A stretch of 64,000 nt of DNA from Scatophagus argus. Its lineage: Eukaryota > Chordata > Actinopteri > Scatophagidae. Under the pieces are notes generated by a model. The model worked only from the letters and a program-made list of their open reading frames with translations, did not search any database and was not told the origin of the DNA. The position numbers and the translations under genes are program-made. Below are positions 50,220-62,887 of the stretch, piece after piece (position 1 is the first letter of the stretch; every line of letters starts with the position of its first letter). The stretch is taken from assembly GCF_020382885.2 (NCBI RefSeq), contig NC_058511.1, positions 1,917,001 to 1,981,000 on the forward strand, read 5' to 3'.

Positions 50220-51789
50220 TACAGGTGTTTTAGTTTCACCTTTGGGGAACTCTCATGCTGTCCATCTTCACGTAATCAGTCCTCACAACTTAAATGATAA
50301 AATTTGTTCTCTGTGCTTACTATTTACAGCTTTCACATCCATTTAAATAAGACCAGGGGTCGTCTGAGCAGCTGAAGGTAAAAACTTAAACCTGACTTAG
50401 CTTTTGCCGCAATGCAACACAGCATCGACACATGGAACTGGCCATTTAAACATATGCAAGTGCACCTTTCAGCTACCACTGAGGACAGCTGAGCGCAAAT
50501 TTCTGGGTTTTAGCAACCTGAGGAAAACTTTTGATTTTGAAACGTACTAATGGTTGGTATTGAACAAGCTGATTCCAGTGTTTTTAGGCCAAGAAAAGAA
50601 TACTCATATAACAGCTTCAGCATTTCTTTTCCCACATTCATGTCCAGCAAGCTTTGAATCATTATTTAAACCTTCATGTTGAGAAGCAAAACTTTCAAAA
50701 AGAAGAACTGGACAGAATGTATAGAATATGAAAATATATGAAAAGTGATGAAGGATGCACGAGGGAGACTCGTGTCCTGTCCAGAATCTTGACCCTGGTC
50801 TTTCCTCACCGGAAGCGACACACCCACACTACAGAGCTGTGTGTGAATGCAGCCAGTCTGTCTGAGTCTGTCTGGTCTGGAAGTAAATGACATAATATCC
50901 TGTCCTCGCTGTCTGAGGTTTCAACTGATGCATTTCAATTTACCACTCGAGAAGTTACTGAGAACTGAATCAGGATTTCACCAGAAGCGAAGATCTATGT
51001 GTATGTGGACACAAGCTGCGTGCACACAGTACAGTCCATTCATGCATGTAATGTTCTCCCAACCTACTTTTGATAAAACCACACCCATCTCCAAAAAGAA
51101 AATCTTGACGACAGCCAACACTTGAGCCAACACACTGAGTCAAGCATGGAGGCTGTTGTTACCTTGGAAAGTAGCAGTATGGAACACTGAGTTTGATGGA
51201 TTTACTGCCAGCAGACCGCAAATCAGAATTAGCCACTGTTTGCTTTAAAGAAGCCACCTGTTTTACTGTGAAATTAGCAAGAGGTCGCCGTGCGCAGCTT
51301 TACATGTTTATGATGTATGCATGCATGTGTTCACATAAGTAGTCGTGTCAGAGATCACCTTAAGCCACATCAAAGCTCCATAGAGACATTGTTCATCCAA
51401 TAAGCATGGGCTTATTACAGGGACATAGCAGCCTGTATGGAAAGTTAAAAGTCTTCCAAAATATCTACATGGGGAGGGAGGAAATCAAACAATCTGTATA
51501 TAGCATTAATATACACTATTTACAAAGTTTCAGAGCTACGGTGGAAAAACGATGGGGCTCCCTAAGAACTTCCTGTGCACTTGTCACAGAACCGCCCATG
51601 AAACTGGAATAAACTGCAAGAACAACTTTGCTTCTTATGGTTTTTATACTTCATGCTGACGAAAAATAATGATTTCAAACTTAAAAAATATTAAAGTGCG
51701 CTTAATTCTCTTTAATGGAACATAAACTAATGTTTGGCAGTAGAATATCTGAATATAAACTAGTACATAAGAATTCATGATTAACTGGG

Positions 51790-51795
51790 TTTATT
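51790..51795 (-). terminator. Possible BATF3 poly(A) signal (AATAAA)
   Basis: AATAAA on the minus strand about 360 bp after the BATF3 stop. Other A-rich candidates occur at about 51845-51865, so the choice is uncertain. Confidence 0.4.
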
Positions 51796-52017
51796 TGAAC
51801 ACATTTAAAAAAGATCTTCATCACACATATTGTATGACATTCTGTTCATTTTTATTTTTTATTTTTGGAAAATATGTATTTGATTCCTTGTTGAGATTGG
51901 AATCAAAGTCATGCACTCATATGGCAGAGGAAATCAAGAATAAAAGGGGAGTGAAACCTCCTGCATCCATAAAGGGAATTACCTTAAGAACATGAGCTGC
52001 AGTAGTAAAGGCTTTAA

Positions 52018-52085
52018 CCACCAGAGGGCGCTATTCACTGTGATCACAATAGTTGTCTTCGTGGTCAACAGCGCCCTCCAGGGCC
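52018..52085. promoter_or_regulatory. Convergent CTCF-type motif pair at the BATF3 3' end
   Basis: The plus-strand motif CCACCAGAGGGCGC (52018-52031) is a perfect 14/14 core. About 40 bp away, GCGCCCTCCAGGGC (52072-52085) gives a weaker reverse-strand match (11/14). They lie 70-140 bp beyond the BATF3 stop codon, inside its likely 3' UTR. Confidence 0.5.
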
Positions 52086-52153
52086 TTACTGGCACATTAC
52101 ACAATGAGTGGCTGAAGTTCCCCTGGACGCTGTGGTCAGAAACGCGTCCCGCC

Positions 52154-53569
52154 TCAGACTGAGCGGGCTGCCACGGCGTCAGGCTGCAGGCTGGAGGACG
52201 TGGAGGAGGCAAAGGAGCAGTGCATGATGGGACAGAACGGCTCATGGGCCCTGAGAGCCTCGTTCAGCAGGCGCTGCTCCTCAAACAGGGAATCCACCTG
52301 AGGACATGCAAGGATTTCATGAGATTTCTTTGCGGCTTCATTTGCTTTTTAAATCTTGTTTTGAAGTGCTGAAACACATGAGGATGAAGTAAAGAGCTGA
52401 GCTGCAGAAAAACACTGAGCAAGAACACGCGACAGGTGATTTAATGTTACCTCTCGTTTCAGCTTTCTGTTCCTCTGCTCCAACAGCTCACAGGCCTGGA
52501 GGACGGGAGAGGAGGAAACAGGACAGGAGAGATGGAAGAGGAGAACAGGAAGAGACCAAAGTTATGAATGAATCAGAGGCTTAGATGTTTTATCACCTTT
52601 ACACTAAGTGAGGATACGTTTGTGATGCTAACATGATGCATTTTCTGAGGTATTATAGATCTCTGCCTCTGCAGCATCTAGTCTGTCAATTCATTTTTTA
52701 AAATCCATCTCTTTTGAGGACCCCAAATTCATTGATGTGGATCCCTGAAGTCCTCCTTTAACCCAAACTGAATTCTAAGCCCAACACAACCAACATTTAG
52801 TCCTCAAAAAGCCACTTGAAGCAGTGAGGAACAGAAAAAAGCTCCTCACTCTCAGGGTCTATAATTGGCTCTTATGAAGGTAGAAGTGTGTGTGTGTGCG
52901 TGCAGACACCCACACACACCCACACACATACAGCATGCAGAAGGTCGGCTCTCTGTGTTTGTCTCTTCCGGCTCTTCTGGGCTGCAACTCGGTTCTTCTC
53001 TCTCCTCTTCAGCCTCCTGTCTCCATCCTCTGAACCCTGAGACACACACACACACACACACACTCTTTTGAAATGGGAACATCGTCTTTGGTGACTGACC
53101 AGCAGTTTGGGCCCCACAAACCAGTCAGACCCCACGCTGTGAGTGGGCTCTCAGTGCTGGACGTCCACAGGGACCCACTGGGTGATAAACAACGGACTGC
53201 TGGATCTTCTGTTCATAGAATATTTGTTAAAATTCTGTGTGTTTTACTGCAGCCAGATTTAAAATTCACAACAGTTCATTTGAGCCCAAGCAGACAATAA
53301 TGTTTCTGCACGCTGCTCTTTCTCACACAAACTTCATTTTTAGCACTTGGGTGACCACTGAGTTTGCTCTTTGACTGTAAACAAGCTAGCATGACCCTGA
53401 CCTTTGACCCCCCGTTGTAGCACATCCAAAAGCATTTCCTGTTAATTTTAAGCAATTAAAGATGTAAATACACAGCATGTCGGTGTGGTCTTACCTCACA
53501 TCCTTCACAGAGGAGTTTGTTCTCGCAGATCCTCTGATGAGACGGGTAGTAGGAATCACAGTCTGACAT
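52154..53569 (-). CDS. batf3: Basic leucine zipper factor BATF3
   Basis: AP-1 family bZIP that partners Jun proteins and IRF4/IRF8; in mammals it is needed for cross-presenting dendritic cells. Four coding exons in transcription order: 53569-53495, 53036-52932, 52495-52451, 52297-52154; all phase 0, 122 aa (human 127). The basic region is RRLKRREKNRVAAQKSRKRQ (32-51), with heptads L58, L65, L72, L79, L86, then His93, as in BATF proteins that lack a transactivation domain. The conserved tail is AHEPFCPIM, ending VAARSV. Exon 1 (MSDCDSYYPSHQRICENKLL...) is inferred from a good GAG/GTAAGA donor and matching phase; it is the least certain part. A (TG)n-type tract precedes exon 2. Order and strand next to ATF3 and NSL1 match human. 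Confidence 0.93.
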
Positions 53570-54548
53570 CACAGACCTCTCAAAGCAGGCATTAACTGCA
53601 GAAAAACAGGAGAATATCCTGCACACCTGCTCTGTCAGGACGTAAAAAGTGTCATTTGTGGACTGGACGCTGAGTCCAGTGAAGTTAAAACAAACCACGC
53701 AGAAAACAGGCAGCAGTTTCACTTCAGCTTTTCTTCCATTTTTCATTTTCGCTGCCGTTTTCGAAGAAGCAACGAGACCAGTTCACATAAGTCATATGAC
53801 TCGGGGGCCACTGTTGACCAAAGACTTTCTGGACTGGCAAGACATCACTGATGCTCTGAGTGACTTCAAGCCACATCCTGCCGCTGCAAATACTCACCAA
53901 ATGTGTATTAATCCACAGCTAAAAATAGCTCCCAACCAGTGGATCATTTCCTCCTGTGTGAGAGCTGCACACAGCTCGCGGGGCACCAAGAGGTGGACTG
54001 ACACATTGCTGGTTTGGGTTATTTTATGGAATCAGTTGGAAAAAAAATGACTGATTTCAGGACCAATACGATGCTGGTGAAGGAGAGCAGCGAGCAATGA
54101 CATCAAACACACAGTGTAGACTGAGTCACACATGGCAGTGTTTTTTATTGTCACAGAAACCACATCGAAGGCTTTGTTTCCTTCAGGTGTACATAAGCTG
54201 TAGGTTATGAACTTTTCGTATACGCTGAAACAAAAATCCGTATCACGCATCCCTATCATGTGACGAAGCACAACTGACTCAAGTGCTGTGCATAGTGTCT
54301 TGTCTCAGAGCGGGACACTGAGACAGACCACAGAGTCGAGACAACAGACAGAGGAGGCAAAGAGCACATTTTTTAATGAATTTATCACAGAAACCCTAAC
54401 TGGAGAAATGCTGAATATCAAACATGATAATCAGCCAACCAATTAATGATTAACCACCAACTTTGACTGCTCTCTTGTGGTTTGGAGCCATAAAGCCAAC
54501 CAGTAGTTCTTTGTTTAAGGGGATTAAAGGAATTTCTCACCCTTATTA
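53570..54548. other. BATF3 upstream region / NSL1 downstream, no further gene
   Basis: Must contain the BATF3 promoter, since the gene is read leftward. No clear TATA box or conserved coding frame is visible. An AT-rich stretch near 54360-54620 approaches the NSL1 3' end. Confidence 0.5.
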
Positions 54549-54554
54549 TTTATT
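54549..54554 (-). terminator. NSL1 poly(A) signal (AATAAA)
   Basis: AATAAA on the minus strand about 180 bp after the NSL1 stop codon. Confidence 0.55.
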
Positions 54555-54730
54555 CATTCATGTCCAAATGCGAGACATTGAATCTTTAATATAAATGTTG
54601 GAGAAACTCTTTCACTGTGTTTAAAAATAAATGAACCTCAAGAGTCGTCGTTACATTCTTTAAGAGCTGAAAAACTTAGTCCAGGCATCACGCCCTCCTC
54701 ACTGCTCTGTGGTAACGGAAGCAGGAAGTG

Positions 54731-55853
54731 TCACTCCGGCGTGTCCACTCCCACAGGTTTCTTGCTGAGAGGCACATAGCACCCTGTGGCCGCTGCTTCC
54801 TCTACGGCTCTCTTGATTGGCTGCCTGTTCCTTGTCGCGGCGGAGTTCGTAGGAGGCAGAGCGGCACCTGATTGGCCATTACAATCAAACACTTCTCTGT
54901 GGATCTCCAGCGTGGCGTGACTTGATTTCATGTTGAGGATCTCACAGAGGCCTTCAGCTTGTTTCTGCAGAGTTTTGATTGACTACAGAGAAAAGTGAAG
55001 AAAAGCATATTTACATCCATCTAGAAAGTGTGGATAAAACTTGACACGGGTTTAGTGAGTTACCTTTATGACCTGGATGGCCTGTTTCACCATCCCAGGA
55101 GCCACTGCTGACAAATCACTCATGATGCTCTCTGCAAACACACACAAGTGTCACAACATCAGCTCTTTGTGGCTGGTCAGATTAGGAAAGCTAAGATACT
55201 AACATATTCAGTGTGCAAAATTTCATCATTGTTGTCAATGCTTGCATGTTAGTCAACAGGACTCTGGGATAGAAACAAAATCATAATACATGTACGTCAG
55301 TACAGTACAGTACTGTTGTGTATCACAGTACGTCTGAGAATGTGATCTCCTAAACTGATATTCAATCAAAACAATGACATATGGGCCACTATCATGTTTT
55401 GCAGCGCATGAGACCAAACTCCATTAACAAACTGCAGGTTTTTTAAAGACAGACTGTGTGAGTTTCTTTTCCCCCACATAATGTGTGATTACACATCCTG
55501 TATTTTTTATTCACTGTCTTTACTGCATTAGTCTACTGAAACTCACAAGGTGAACAAAGACAACTGGTGCATTTAGGTGTTTGAGTTCAGGGGAGTGAAA
55601 CTTCAAATGTCCATCTTAAGGAGAAGCAGTTCTTCCTGAAGGAAGAGGAAGAATGTCTCCATCACACTGCATACTGTACATATCTATGAACCCACAGGAA
55701 CAAGCATACGGTGTTTCAATATAACCAGAAACAAACGTTACCAACAGCAACACAGAATATAACAAACATGCATCACGCAACAAATCGCTGCAGAAACTTT
55801 TAAATGCTTTTGTCCTCAAGCATCTTTTCAGAACGAGAGCACACAGATGAAAA

Positions 55854-55884
<31 letters not shown>

Positions 55885-57444
55885 CGTGCACGCGTTTAGC
55901 GGCAACAACCTTGATCAGGATCTTTGACGACCTCTTGAGGTTTGACTGCGTGCTCGTACAGTCCCTGAAAAACACAAAACACAGCAGGCGTCAGGAGTCG
56001 CTGCAGGAGACATCACTGTTGTTTTCTCTGTGCATTTCGTCAAAAGATTTCCTCTCAGAGGTAATTAAGTTAACCGGAATTGATCAAAAACATTTTTATC
56101 ACTAAACCGTATGGGATTGATAATGGATCAGTAGTTCAAAAATTAAGATGATTCTTGCAGAAAGTCTGACAATTTGATCTGAACAGTCATTTATCAGACT
56201 GATCATCAGTCTGTGGAATGATGGAAATCTGTTGTTTTTTGTAGTCTTGTGTCTGTAAGGTTTCATCCCACTCGGTTGTGTTCATCCTGTGAAACTGAGC
56301 TGTCAGTGTCTCAGGCTCAACACCACCTGCACACTTTGGTGCCATTTTATCAGACCTAAATAAAGATAAAACCGCTGAGACACCCACCATGAGTTTACGT
56401 TCAGCTTTGAGGGAGTGGACCACATGGGGCAAGATCTGTTTTGGGTAAGCACGACGCCTCCACGTGGTCTCAACTATGGTGTCATCCAGCAGGCTTTCCA
56501 GGTCAAGAGCCTGATCTTCCACTGAGAGCGTTAGTGGTGGACGGACAAGAGAAACAGAAACTGGACTTAATTAAGTGCATGACAGAAACATTTAAACTGT
56601 TGAGACACTTTATAGTTTGAAGGGGCACAGTGAATCACCTTCGATATCCGGTGCCTGCTCCCATGGCTGTCCGTTCACCAGCACGTTGTCCTGAACAGCC
56701 GCCTCAAAGTTCTGCGCAGATAAAAACACTTTTCACAACTTAACAATCAGAAAGCAATTAGCAGGACACACCAGACTGAGTGTGTGGAATACAGCAGCAA
56801 TACATGATAAACTGTAACTTAGTTGATGCCTTATTCCTAGGGGTGAACTGCTGATAGATCACCATCAAAGCGAACAAAACTAGAGTTATCGTGTGTTAAC
56901 GAACTTGACAGCAAACATTTCAAGTTGAGGGTTTATTTGAATCACGTGCTGCCCTCTATCACGTTTAAAACGAACTGCCTTTCATATCGCTTTTGCGGAT
57001 GTGCTAGAACGTTGACAGCAAAGCTACCATGAAATACGACATTTTTTGAATAGGGTTTGGTGTGCAGTTTTCCAGGCCACGGAGAGCCAACTCTGCACTT
57101 GTAGCAATAGTTCTTCATGAAACAACACCCGGAGGTCTAATGACAGGTGGCAGGATCAGCTTTCTAACCTCTAAATTACATAAATTACTGGGACTACTGG
57201 GACAATACAGTTAGTAACAACAGCTGTAGTGAGTCTGACCCACCGCCAGCAGCTCCTGCAGTAAAGTTCGCTTCGTTTCCTCTTCAACGTCCGGCTGTTC
57301 GTCGAAAACTGCCTTCAGAATGTCTTTGTATTTATTTGTCTGCTCGATTACTTGTTTTTTCGATGCTACTTGAACTCTGTATTCCTGATTTGTTTCATCG
57401 CTGAGTAGAGGTTCATCCTGTACGGACTCCATCTTTACCGCCAA
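54731..57444 (-). CDS. nsl1: Kinetochore-associated protein NSL1 (MIS12 complex)
   Basis: NSL1 is a subunit of the four-part MIS12 complex that joins CENP-C/CENP-T chromatin to the NDC80 and KNL1 outer kinetochore. Six coding exons in transcription order: 57444-57244, 56711-56639, 56521-56388, 55964-55910, 55131-55064, 54982-54731; phases match, 260 aa (human 281). Family-like blocks: NFEAAVQDNVLVNGQPWEQA, then VEDQALDLESLLDD..., RRRAYPKQILPHVVHSLKAE, GLYEHAVKPQEVVKDPDQ and IKTLQKQAEGLCEILNMKSS. The protein is largely helical in pattern, without membrane segments. The C-terminus is basic and poorly conserved, ending PVGVDTPE. A (TG)n tract lies close to the exon 4 donor. It is transcribed divergently from TATDN3, as in human. 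The identity rests on remembered sequence blocks plus synteny. Confidence 0.92.
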
Positions 57445-57646
57445 CTGTGTTTATATTTTTTACGCAGACCGGAAATTATTTCCAACTTCCTGGTCCGACT
57501 GCGAAAGTTACCCCCGGAACAACTATGATAGTATCATATAAGGTGTCCGCCCGAATGTTAGCTATGGTCCGAAAGTTAGCAAATTATCAAATATCACAGT
57601 TTGCCGCCATTGTTTGTGCTCTTAGCTAGTATCATTTTTATTTCGA
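57445..57646. promoter_or_regulatory. NSL1-TATDN3 bidirectional promoter
   Basis: Only 202 bp separate the two opposed start codons, so one shared promoter must serve both unless TATDN3 has a further upstream start. It holds an ETS site ACCGGAAAT (57468-57476) and a second one on the other strand (ACTTCC, 57485-57490), no TATA box and moderate CpG content: the usual form of a housekeeping bidirectional promoter. Confidence 0.75.
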
Positions 57647-59562
57647 ATGGAAAGTAGCTTTGTTGATTGTCACTGTCATATATCAGCCCGCGAATTTGAA
57701 GAGGTGGGCACTAAATTAACTAAACAACCTATATACGTAGCGCTATTTTTGAAAATCTTTCTCAGTGCAGTTGTTAGCTCGTGACTGTTTGATTTTTGTG
57801 TGTTACCACTACCCAAACAAGTCAGTAACTTCATGTTTTCTTCCCAGGATCTGGGGGATGTGATCCAGAGGACCACAGAGGTGAGTTATCAGTTCATCTA
57901 ACAATGAAAATCCATCCCACATAACGCAGAGCATCTCAATACGTTTGCCTGAACAGTTTCACAGGGACAGACTGTAACGGAATTGAATTTAGGAGCTGCT
58001 GCCTGACTAAACCTTATACTTTTACAGACTGTAAACTTTGTTGTAGGACAGAGCAACATGGCTGAAATCAATATACAGTATGTATTAATAGTTTGCTCAT
58101 ATGTGGGAACCAGACAAGATATTAATATCATGACTGTATCATGAGGGATATGAAGCTAAGCTGATATTACTGATCTGTGAAGGAAAAGGGCAAAGAGTGT
58201 GTGTGTGTTATCTATGTCTTCATTTGTGTGTGTTTAGGCCGGAGTAGAGACTCTGGTTGCGGTCACAGAAGAAGTCAGAGAGTTTTCCAGAGTCCTTCAG
58301 CTGCAGGAGCGGTCTGTATGTCTTTAGTGTTATGTAATCAGTCCAATGACACACACAGCATCTGTCTCGTGAACTTATTATTATAGCAAATCCAGGAAGG
58401 ACTGATGGAGTAAATGAAAAAAGAAAAACCCAACATGTTTACAAAAATCCTTTGTAAACATGTTTTGATAATTTTGAGACCAGGTTAGAAAACTATTGTG
58501 AAATAAAGTGCCAAACCCTAAAAAGCTGCACTGACAGGACGTGTGCATCTGCAGATACGTTATGTAAAGAATAAGAGCGTTTACATTGTGCTGTGCAGCT
58601 GCTCTCAGCAGGTTAGCATCGTATTTATTGTTCAGAGTGTTACCGCTGAATTCTTTTCTCACAGTTATCCAGATCTGGTGGCTCCATGTTTCGGCGTCCA
58701 TCCTTTGCAGGGCATTGAGGGCCCCGAGCGCCGCAGTGTGAAGCCTCAGGTAATACAGCAGTCTGCACCTCCTCCATCTTTTGTTAATTTTACTTTATTG
58801 ACTCTGAGAAAGTGAGGAGAGAAACTGTATCCAGTCTGCTCAGTGGTGTCCAAGGTGAAGAAAACAGGGGATGAGGACTCCACAGAGTGGGAGGGAGGGA
58901 AGGAAGGAGGGAGGGAGGGAGGGAGGGAGGGACGGATGGAGTGTTTCTGAGGCCACTGGAGGAGATGAATGTGTATTCTCTTTTTTTAAGTTATCACTGA
59001 AAGTACAAAAATTTATAAAATATTTTTTATACAGCATCTGGAAATGTGATGCCAAGTGAAAGCTGATTGTCTTTGTCGCATCATATGATTAATCCATTTA
59101 GGCAAAATTTGGCAGCAGACTTAAATATAATCGTTTCCAATTGCCTCAGAGTTTGTTGAGGAGGGTCAGCTGAGCCAGGATTAACTCTGGTGTGAACTGA
59201 TGGGGACAAAGTAGAGAAAATCCTTAAAAAACATCCAAAATAAAAAGAAGTCTTGTTGTTAGAATGAGTTGTATCTACCTCACAGCTCTTAATGAAGAAG
59301 GCTTTTCCACAGGACCTGGATGTCGCAGTACCTCAGTTCTACAAGCACAGCGAACGCCTCGTCGCTGTCGGAGAGGTAGACAGCCAACACACACACATAC
59401 ACACATGCGTGACTGCCCCCAGTTAACAAATCCTAACTTTAATGTGACTTATGATAAAGTAAAGCAGATTAAATGTGTTAAAAATCCCAACTGGCCTCCT
59501 AATCTTTCTTGGTAGGAAAGTTAATGAACATAGTCAGTCACACTCACTTTCATCATGTTCTT

Positions 59563-59599
<37 letters not shown>

Positions 59600-62097
59600 A
59601 AAGAAGTAAAGCTGACATTGAAAACTGTCAGTGCCTGCCTGGACTGGCAAGTACTTCGTGTTTATTTTAGCACCTTCTCCAAATGCCACACCAGTACGTT
59701 TCATTTGCAGTGCTTAGTGGTAATTAAAGAATATGACGTTCAGAGACACCACACTGAAACCACCAAACTGAAAATGTACGTTTGATGGTTGAACTGTAAT
59801 TGAAAGTCCAGGCCTGAGGGGAATGTGCATGTTTGTGTCAGTGCAGATTCCAGGCCTCACAGGGCTAAGTCAACAGTCCCACAGTCCACCTTCCAGGACT
59901 GTTGTTTTAACGGGTCTGGCTGGAACAGCATGGTTGGCCCTGCACTGCACTGTGAGTCTCTAAGCTCTCTGCTCACGTGAATGAGGAGGACACAAACAAA
60001 AACAAAGCAAACAAAAAGGACAGAAGAGCAGAGAAACTTAAGTTATTAACAAGAGATTTTTTCTTCTTGTACTATGCCTGTGATTAGGATGGTTATAGTT
60101 TTAACCTGACCGTCACCCTGCGGTGATTGGATCGCACACCTCGATTGAATCATGTCAAAATAGAAACGATTGTTCGAGCCAAACTGAGGACCTCCCTGAT
60201 CATGCTGTCCCATACTTGCCCACTGCCCAGCCTGCCCCCCTAAGAGCCCACTCTGTGTGCATGACTCCTGGGATATAAAGATAACAATATTCTTGTTTCC
60301 AGATTGGTTTGGACTTCACGCCGTGGTGCGCTCCCACCCAGCAGGACAGAGACGACCAGATGAAGGTCTTCATCAAACAGCTGGATGTCGCCAAAGAGCT
60401 GGATCTGCCTGTGTGAGCACAGCTGCAGTCACTGCAGGCATCTTCATTCTCTATTCTGCTGGAGTGATGAAAGTTACGTTGTGCTTACTGGAAGGCACAT
60501 TGTGTAAAAGGCAGCAGGTGTTTATCCACCTTTTGTCCAGCCAATAGGAAGCTTCATATAATTGTGATAATAAATGAAAAACAAAAATCCCAAACTGCAT
60601 GTGAAAACCACTTTGAATTCTTTCCTCTGCTGGTGATGCTGACTCTTCGTACTTCCTGTTTTCTGTACAGGAACGTCCACTCACGATCAGCTGCCAAGGT
60701 CACCATAGCAACCATGAGAGAACGAGGTGGGTGTCCAGCTCCTCTTTGGCATTTTGTACATTTACGTGTCTGCTAAACATCTGGACGTTACAGTTTTATC
60801 GTTTTCCATCAGGTGTCGGTCGGGCTCTGCTTCATAACTTTGCAGGGAAACCTTCTGTCGCTCTGGAAGGTGTGAGGGCTGGTTACCTGTTCTCCTTTCC
60901 ACCTGCTGTCTGCAGGAACCAGCAGGTGGGTGTGAACACAGGGAATATACTGCATCAAGTTAATGTGTGTGTGTGTGATCCCACATGAATCCATACATTA
61001 AAATGGTCTTTGATCCCATGTGAAAGATAAGCTCCAAAGCCCATAAAACTTAAACTGAACTTTGGTTCATTGGTGGTCATATAAAATGCACAGATGAAGT
61101 ACAGCATGTTCTGTCTGACACGCGATGCCCTGTGAGTACGGAAACCACACAACTTACAGAATACGCAGTATGTGGTAACTGTGGTATCGGAAAGAACATG
61201 TAGATAAACGGTGTGAGTAACAGTGACAGTTTTACAACAGTGTTAGTCCTGGTTTAAGCAGTTAACATCCTGGAAGTGCTAGTCGTGGTAATAGCAGTAG
61301 TATTAGTACACATTCTGTTTGATGTTGTATCTCTTAGAGCTGGGTATTGTATTAACAAATTATGATGCCAGTAAGAATATCAGGATCAAATGCAGTTTTA
61401 ATACTACATTGCCAGCCCTGCCAGCCCTGCCAGCCCTGAATGCACGGATTTGTGGCAATGAGATGAAACCACAGCTGGCAGCTCACAATACGTACAGGCT
61501 GATAATCTACGCTGTGGTAGTATTAGAAGCAGTATTAGCGGTGACGGTAACTCCAAAAACAGTAGTAAAGCTTATATTTCCTTGTAGTATAATAATAGTG
61601 TATTGTGTTGTTCATTTCATTAAAATGCTATCACAAATAATTCACATTTATTGTATTTAATATTTTCTGTTAGCATAAATGTTTAATGCAGAGAAACAAT
61701 GGTGCTAAAAGCTTCAAAACCAGAAGCACAGAGTTTAAAGGTCAGAGACACAACGTGACATTATTCTTCTTCCTCCTCCATTCATTTCCTGACAGAGAGA
61801 CAAACTGATCCAGCAGATCCCACTGGAACACATCTGTCTTGAAACTGACTCTCCTGCTCTGGGGCTCGATCAGCACGTACGTTTCACACGATCAAAGTTC
61901 GCTGTTTTCAGACTCGGCTGCATCTCCTCTGCACATCTTTTTAATCTCTTTCTGTCTCACAGGTGAGGAATGAGCCTGCTAACATCGTCCTGTCCTGCCG
62001 GTACATCGCTGACGTCAAAGGTCTGCCGCCGCAGACTGTTCAGCTCGTCACCACGCAAAACGCTAAGCGACTTTTCCCCAAGATGAGCAGGTGCTAA
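57647..62097 (+). CDS. tatdn3: Putative deoxyribonuclease TATDN3 (TatD family)
   Basis: Metal-dependent TatD-type hydrolase with a TIM-barrel fold; the biological substrate is poorly defined. Ten coding exons: 57647-57703, 57848-57880, 58238-58311, 58665-58749, 59313-59375, 60303-60412, 60671-60726, 60813-60925, 61796-61876, 61963-62097; phases join, 268 aa (human 274). All expected metal ligands are present: HxH in VDCHCHIS (His9, His11), Glu104 in VAVGE-IGLDF, His144 in NVHSRSA, His167 in LLHNFAG and Asp215 in LETDSPAL. Other family blocks are [23 protein letters not shown] and VRNEPANI. The exon 3 donor is GTCTGT, with a better GTATGT 4 bp downstream that would shift the frame. Introns carry (GGGA)n (58890-58935) and (CA)n (59564-59598) repeats. 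It is convergent with the SPATA45-like gene. Confidence 0.96.
58890..58935 (+). repeat. (GGGA)n tetranucleotide repeat in TATDN3 intron 4
   Basis: GGGA/GGAA units in an uninterrupted purine tract; G-quadruplex-prone. Confidence 0.9.
59564..59598. repeat. (CA)n microsatellite in TATDN3 intron 5
   Basis: Uninterrupted CA run of about 35 bp. Confidence 0.95.
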
Positions 62098-62887
62098 CAC
62101 TCACAGAAAGCACACAAAGTTTCTGAGATGAGAGACTTGGCCTGAGGGGGGCGCCAGAGGGGACCTAAATCATAGTGTTCTCACTGTGCTGTTGGGCTCA
62201 GCTGTGTTCTGAGCTTTATACTCACTTCAGCATGCTAACAGACATTTTTAGCACATAATGCACAAATTGCCAGTGATGTTAGCATGCTGTGATAGCACTA
62301 AGCTCAGTGCACAGCCAGGGCTGACTGGAGATTAGTTTTTGAGATATTTCCTGAAATCGTGTCAGATGAAAAGTCATGAAAATTCATCCTGAGCACAAAT
62401 GGCAGTCCATGACGCTAAAGGCTGAGATGATAGACTTTAGAGACAGGTGGAAACACACACAAACAAACCATCAAGGCAAACGTCAACATCAGCAGCACTC
62501 AGGTTACTCGTGTGAATGATATCTGCATATAAACATGTATTCTGATCTCTGTTTCTGGAAGTAAAACCCTGAAAGTCAAAACGTGTTCAGGTCCATGTGC
62601 GTTTGTTCTGTTCACCTGCGTGTCCTCGTCCCGCTGCGGCAATCTACACCAGGTGTGATTTATCTGGAAGACAAAAGGTGTAGTGTTTTGTTCACAACAG
62701 TCATCATCCAAAACAGAAAATTTCCCTCCCGAGCTCACCCCTCCCAGCCAGTGATCGCCAGGCATGAGGTGAAGCGAGGTGAACAGGTGAGTAATCACTC
62801 CCAGTCACGGAGCACACACATAGCGACGCTGCCTGCACCTGATAGGCCCATGCAAAGCAAACACACGAACAGGAGTGCGTCAGTGAG
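62098..62887. other. TATDN3-SPATA45 convergent gap, no gene seen
   Basis: About 0.8 kb holding the TATDN3 3' UTR and the end of the opposite gene. No canonical AATAAA follows the TATDN3 stop within this interval on the plus strand. Confidence 0.5.

Larger units (their letters stand above)
45133..51789. other. ATF3-BATF3 intergenic region, no gene seen
   Basis: No supportable exon. In human this interval carries GARIN4 (FAM71A), of which I see no trace. Contents are a CA run (47233-47270), a (GATA)n retroposon tail (47786-47850), a fragment of the 'AGTACTT' dispersed repeat (about 48340-48545) and a CTCF-type site (50206-50219). Confidence 0.6.

Noticed and set aside
53456-53746. Longer N-terminus for BATF3 starting at an upstream ATG
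   Set aside because: The extra residues are hydrophobic and Cys-rich, unlike any BATF protein; the ATG at 53569 gives a family-sized product.
53649-54050. 133-codon plus-strand frame upstream of BATF3
   Set aside because: No recognisable domain; overlaps the expected BATF3 promoter on the opposite strand.
62140-62165. G-rich GGGGGGCGCC resembling a CTCF site
   Set aside because: Spacing of the G-run breaks the core; fewer than 10 of 14 positions fit.
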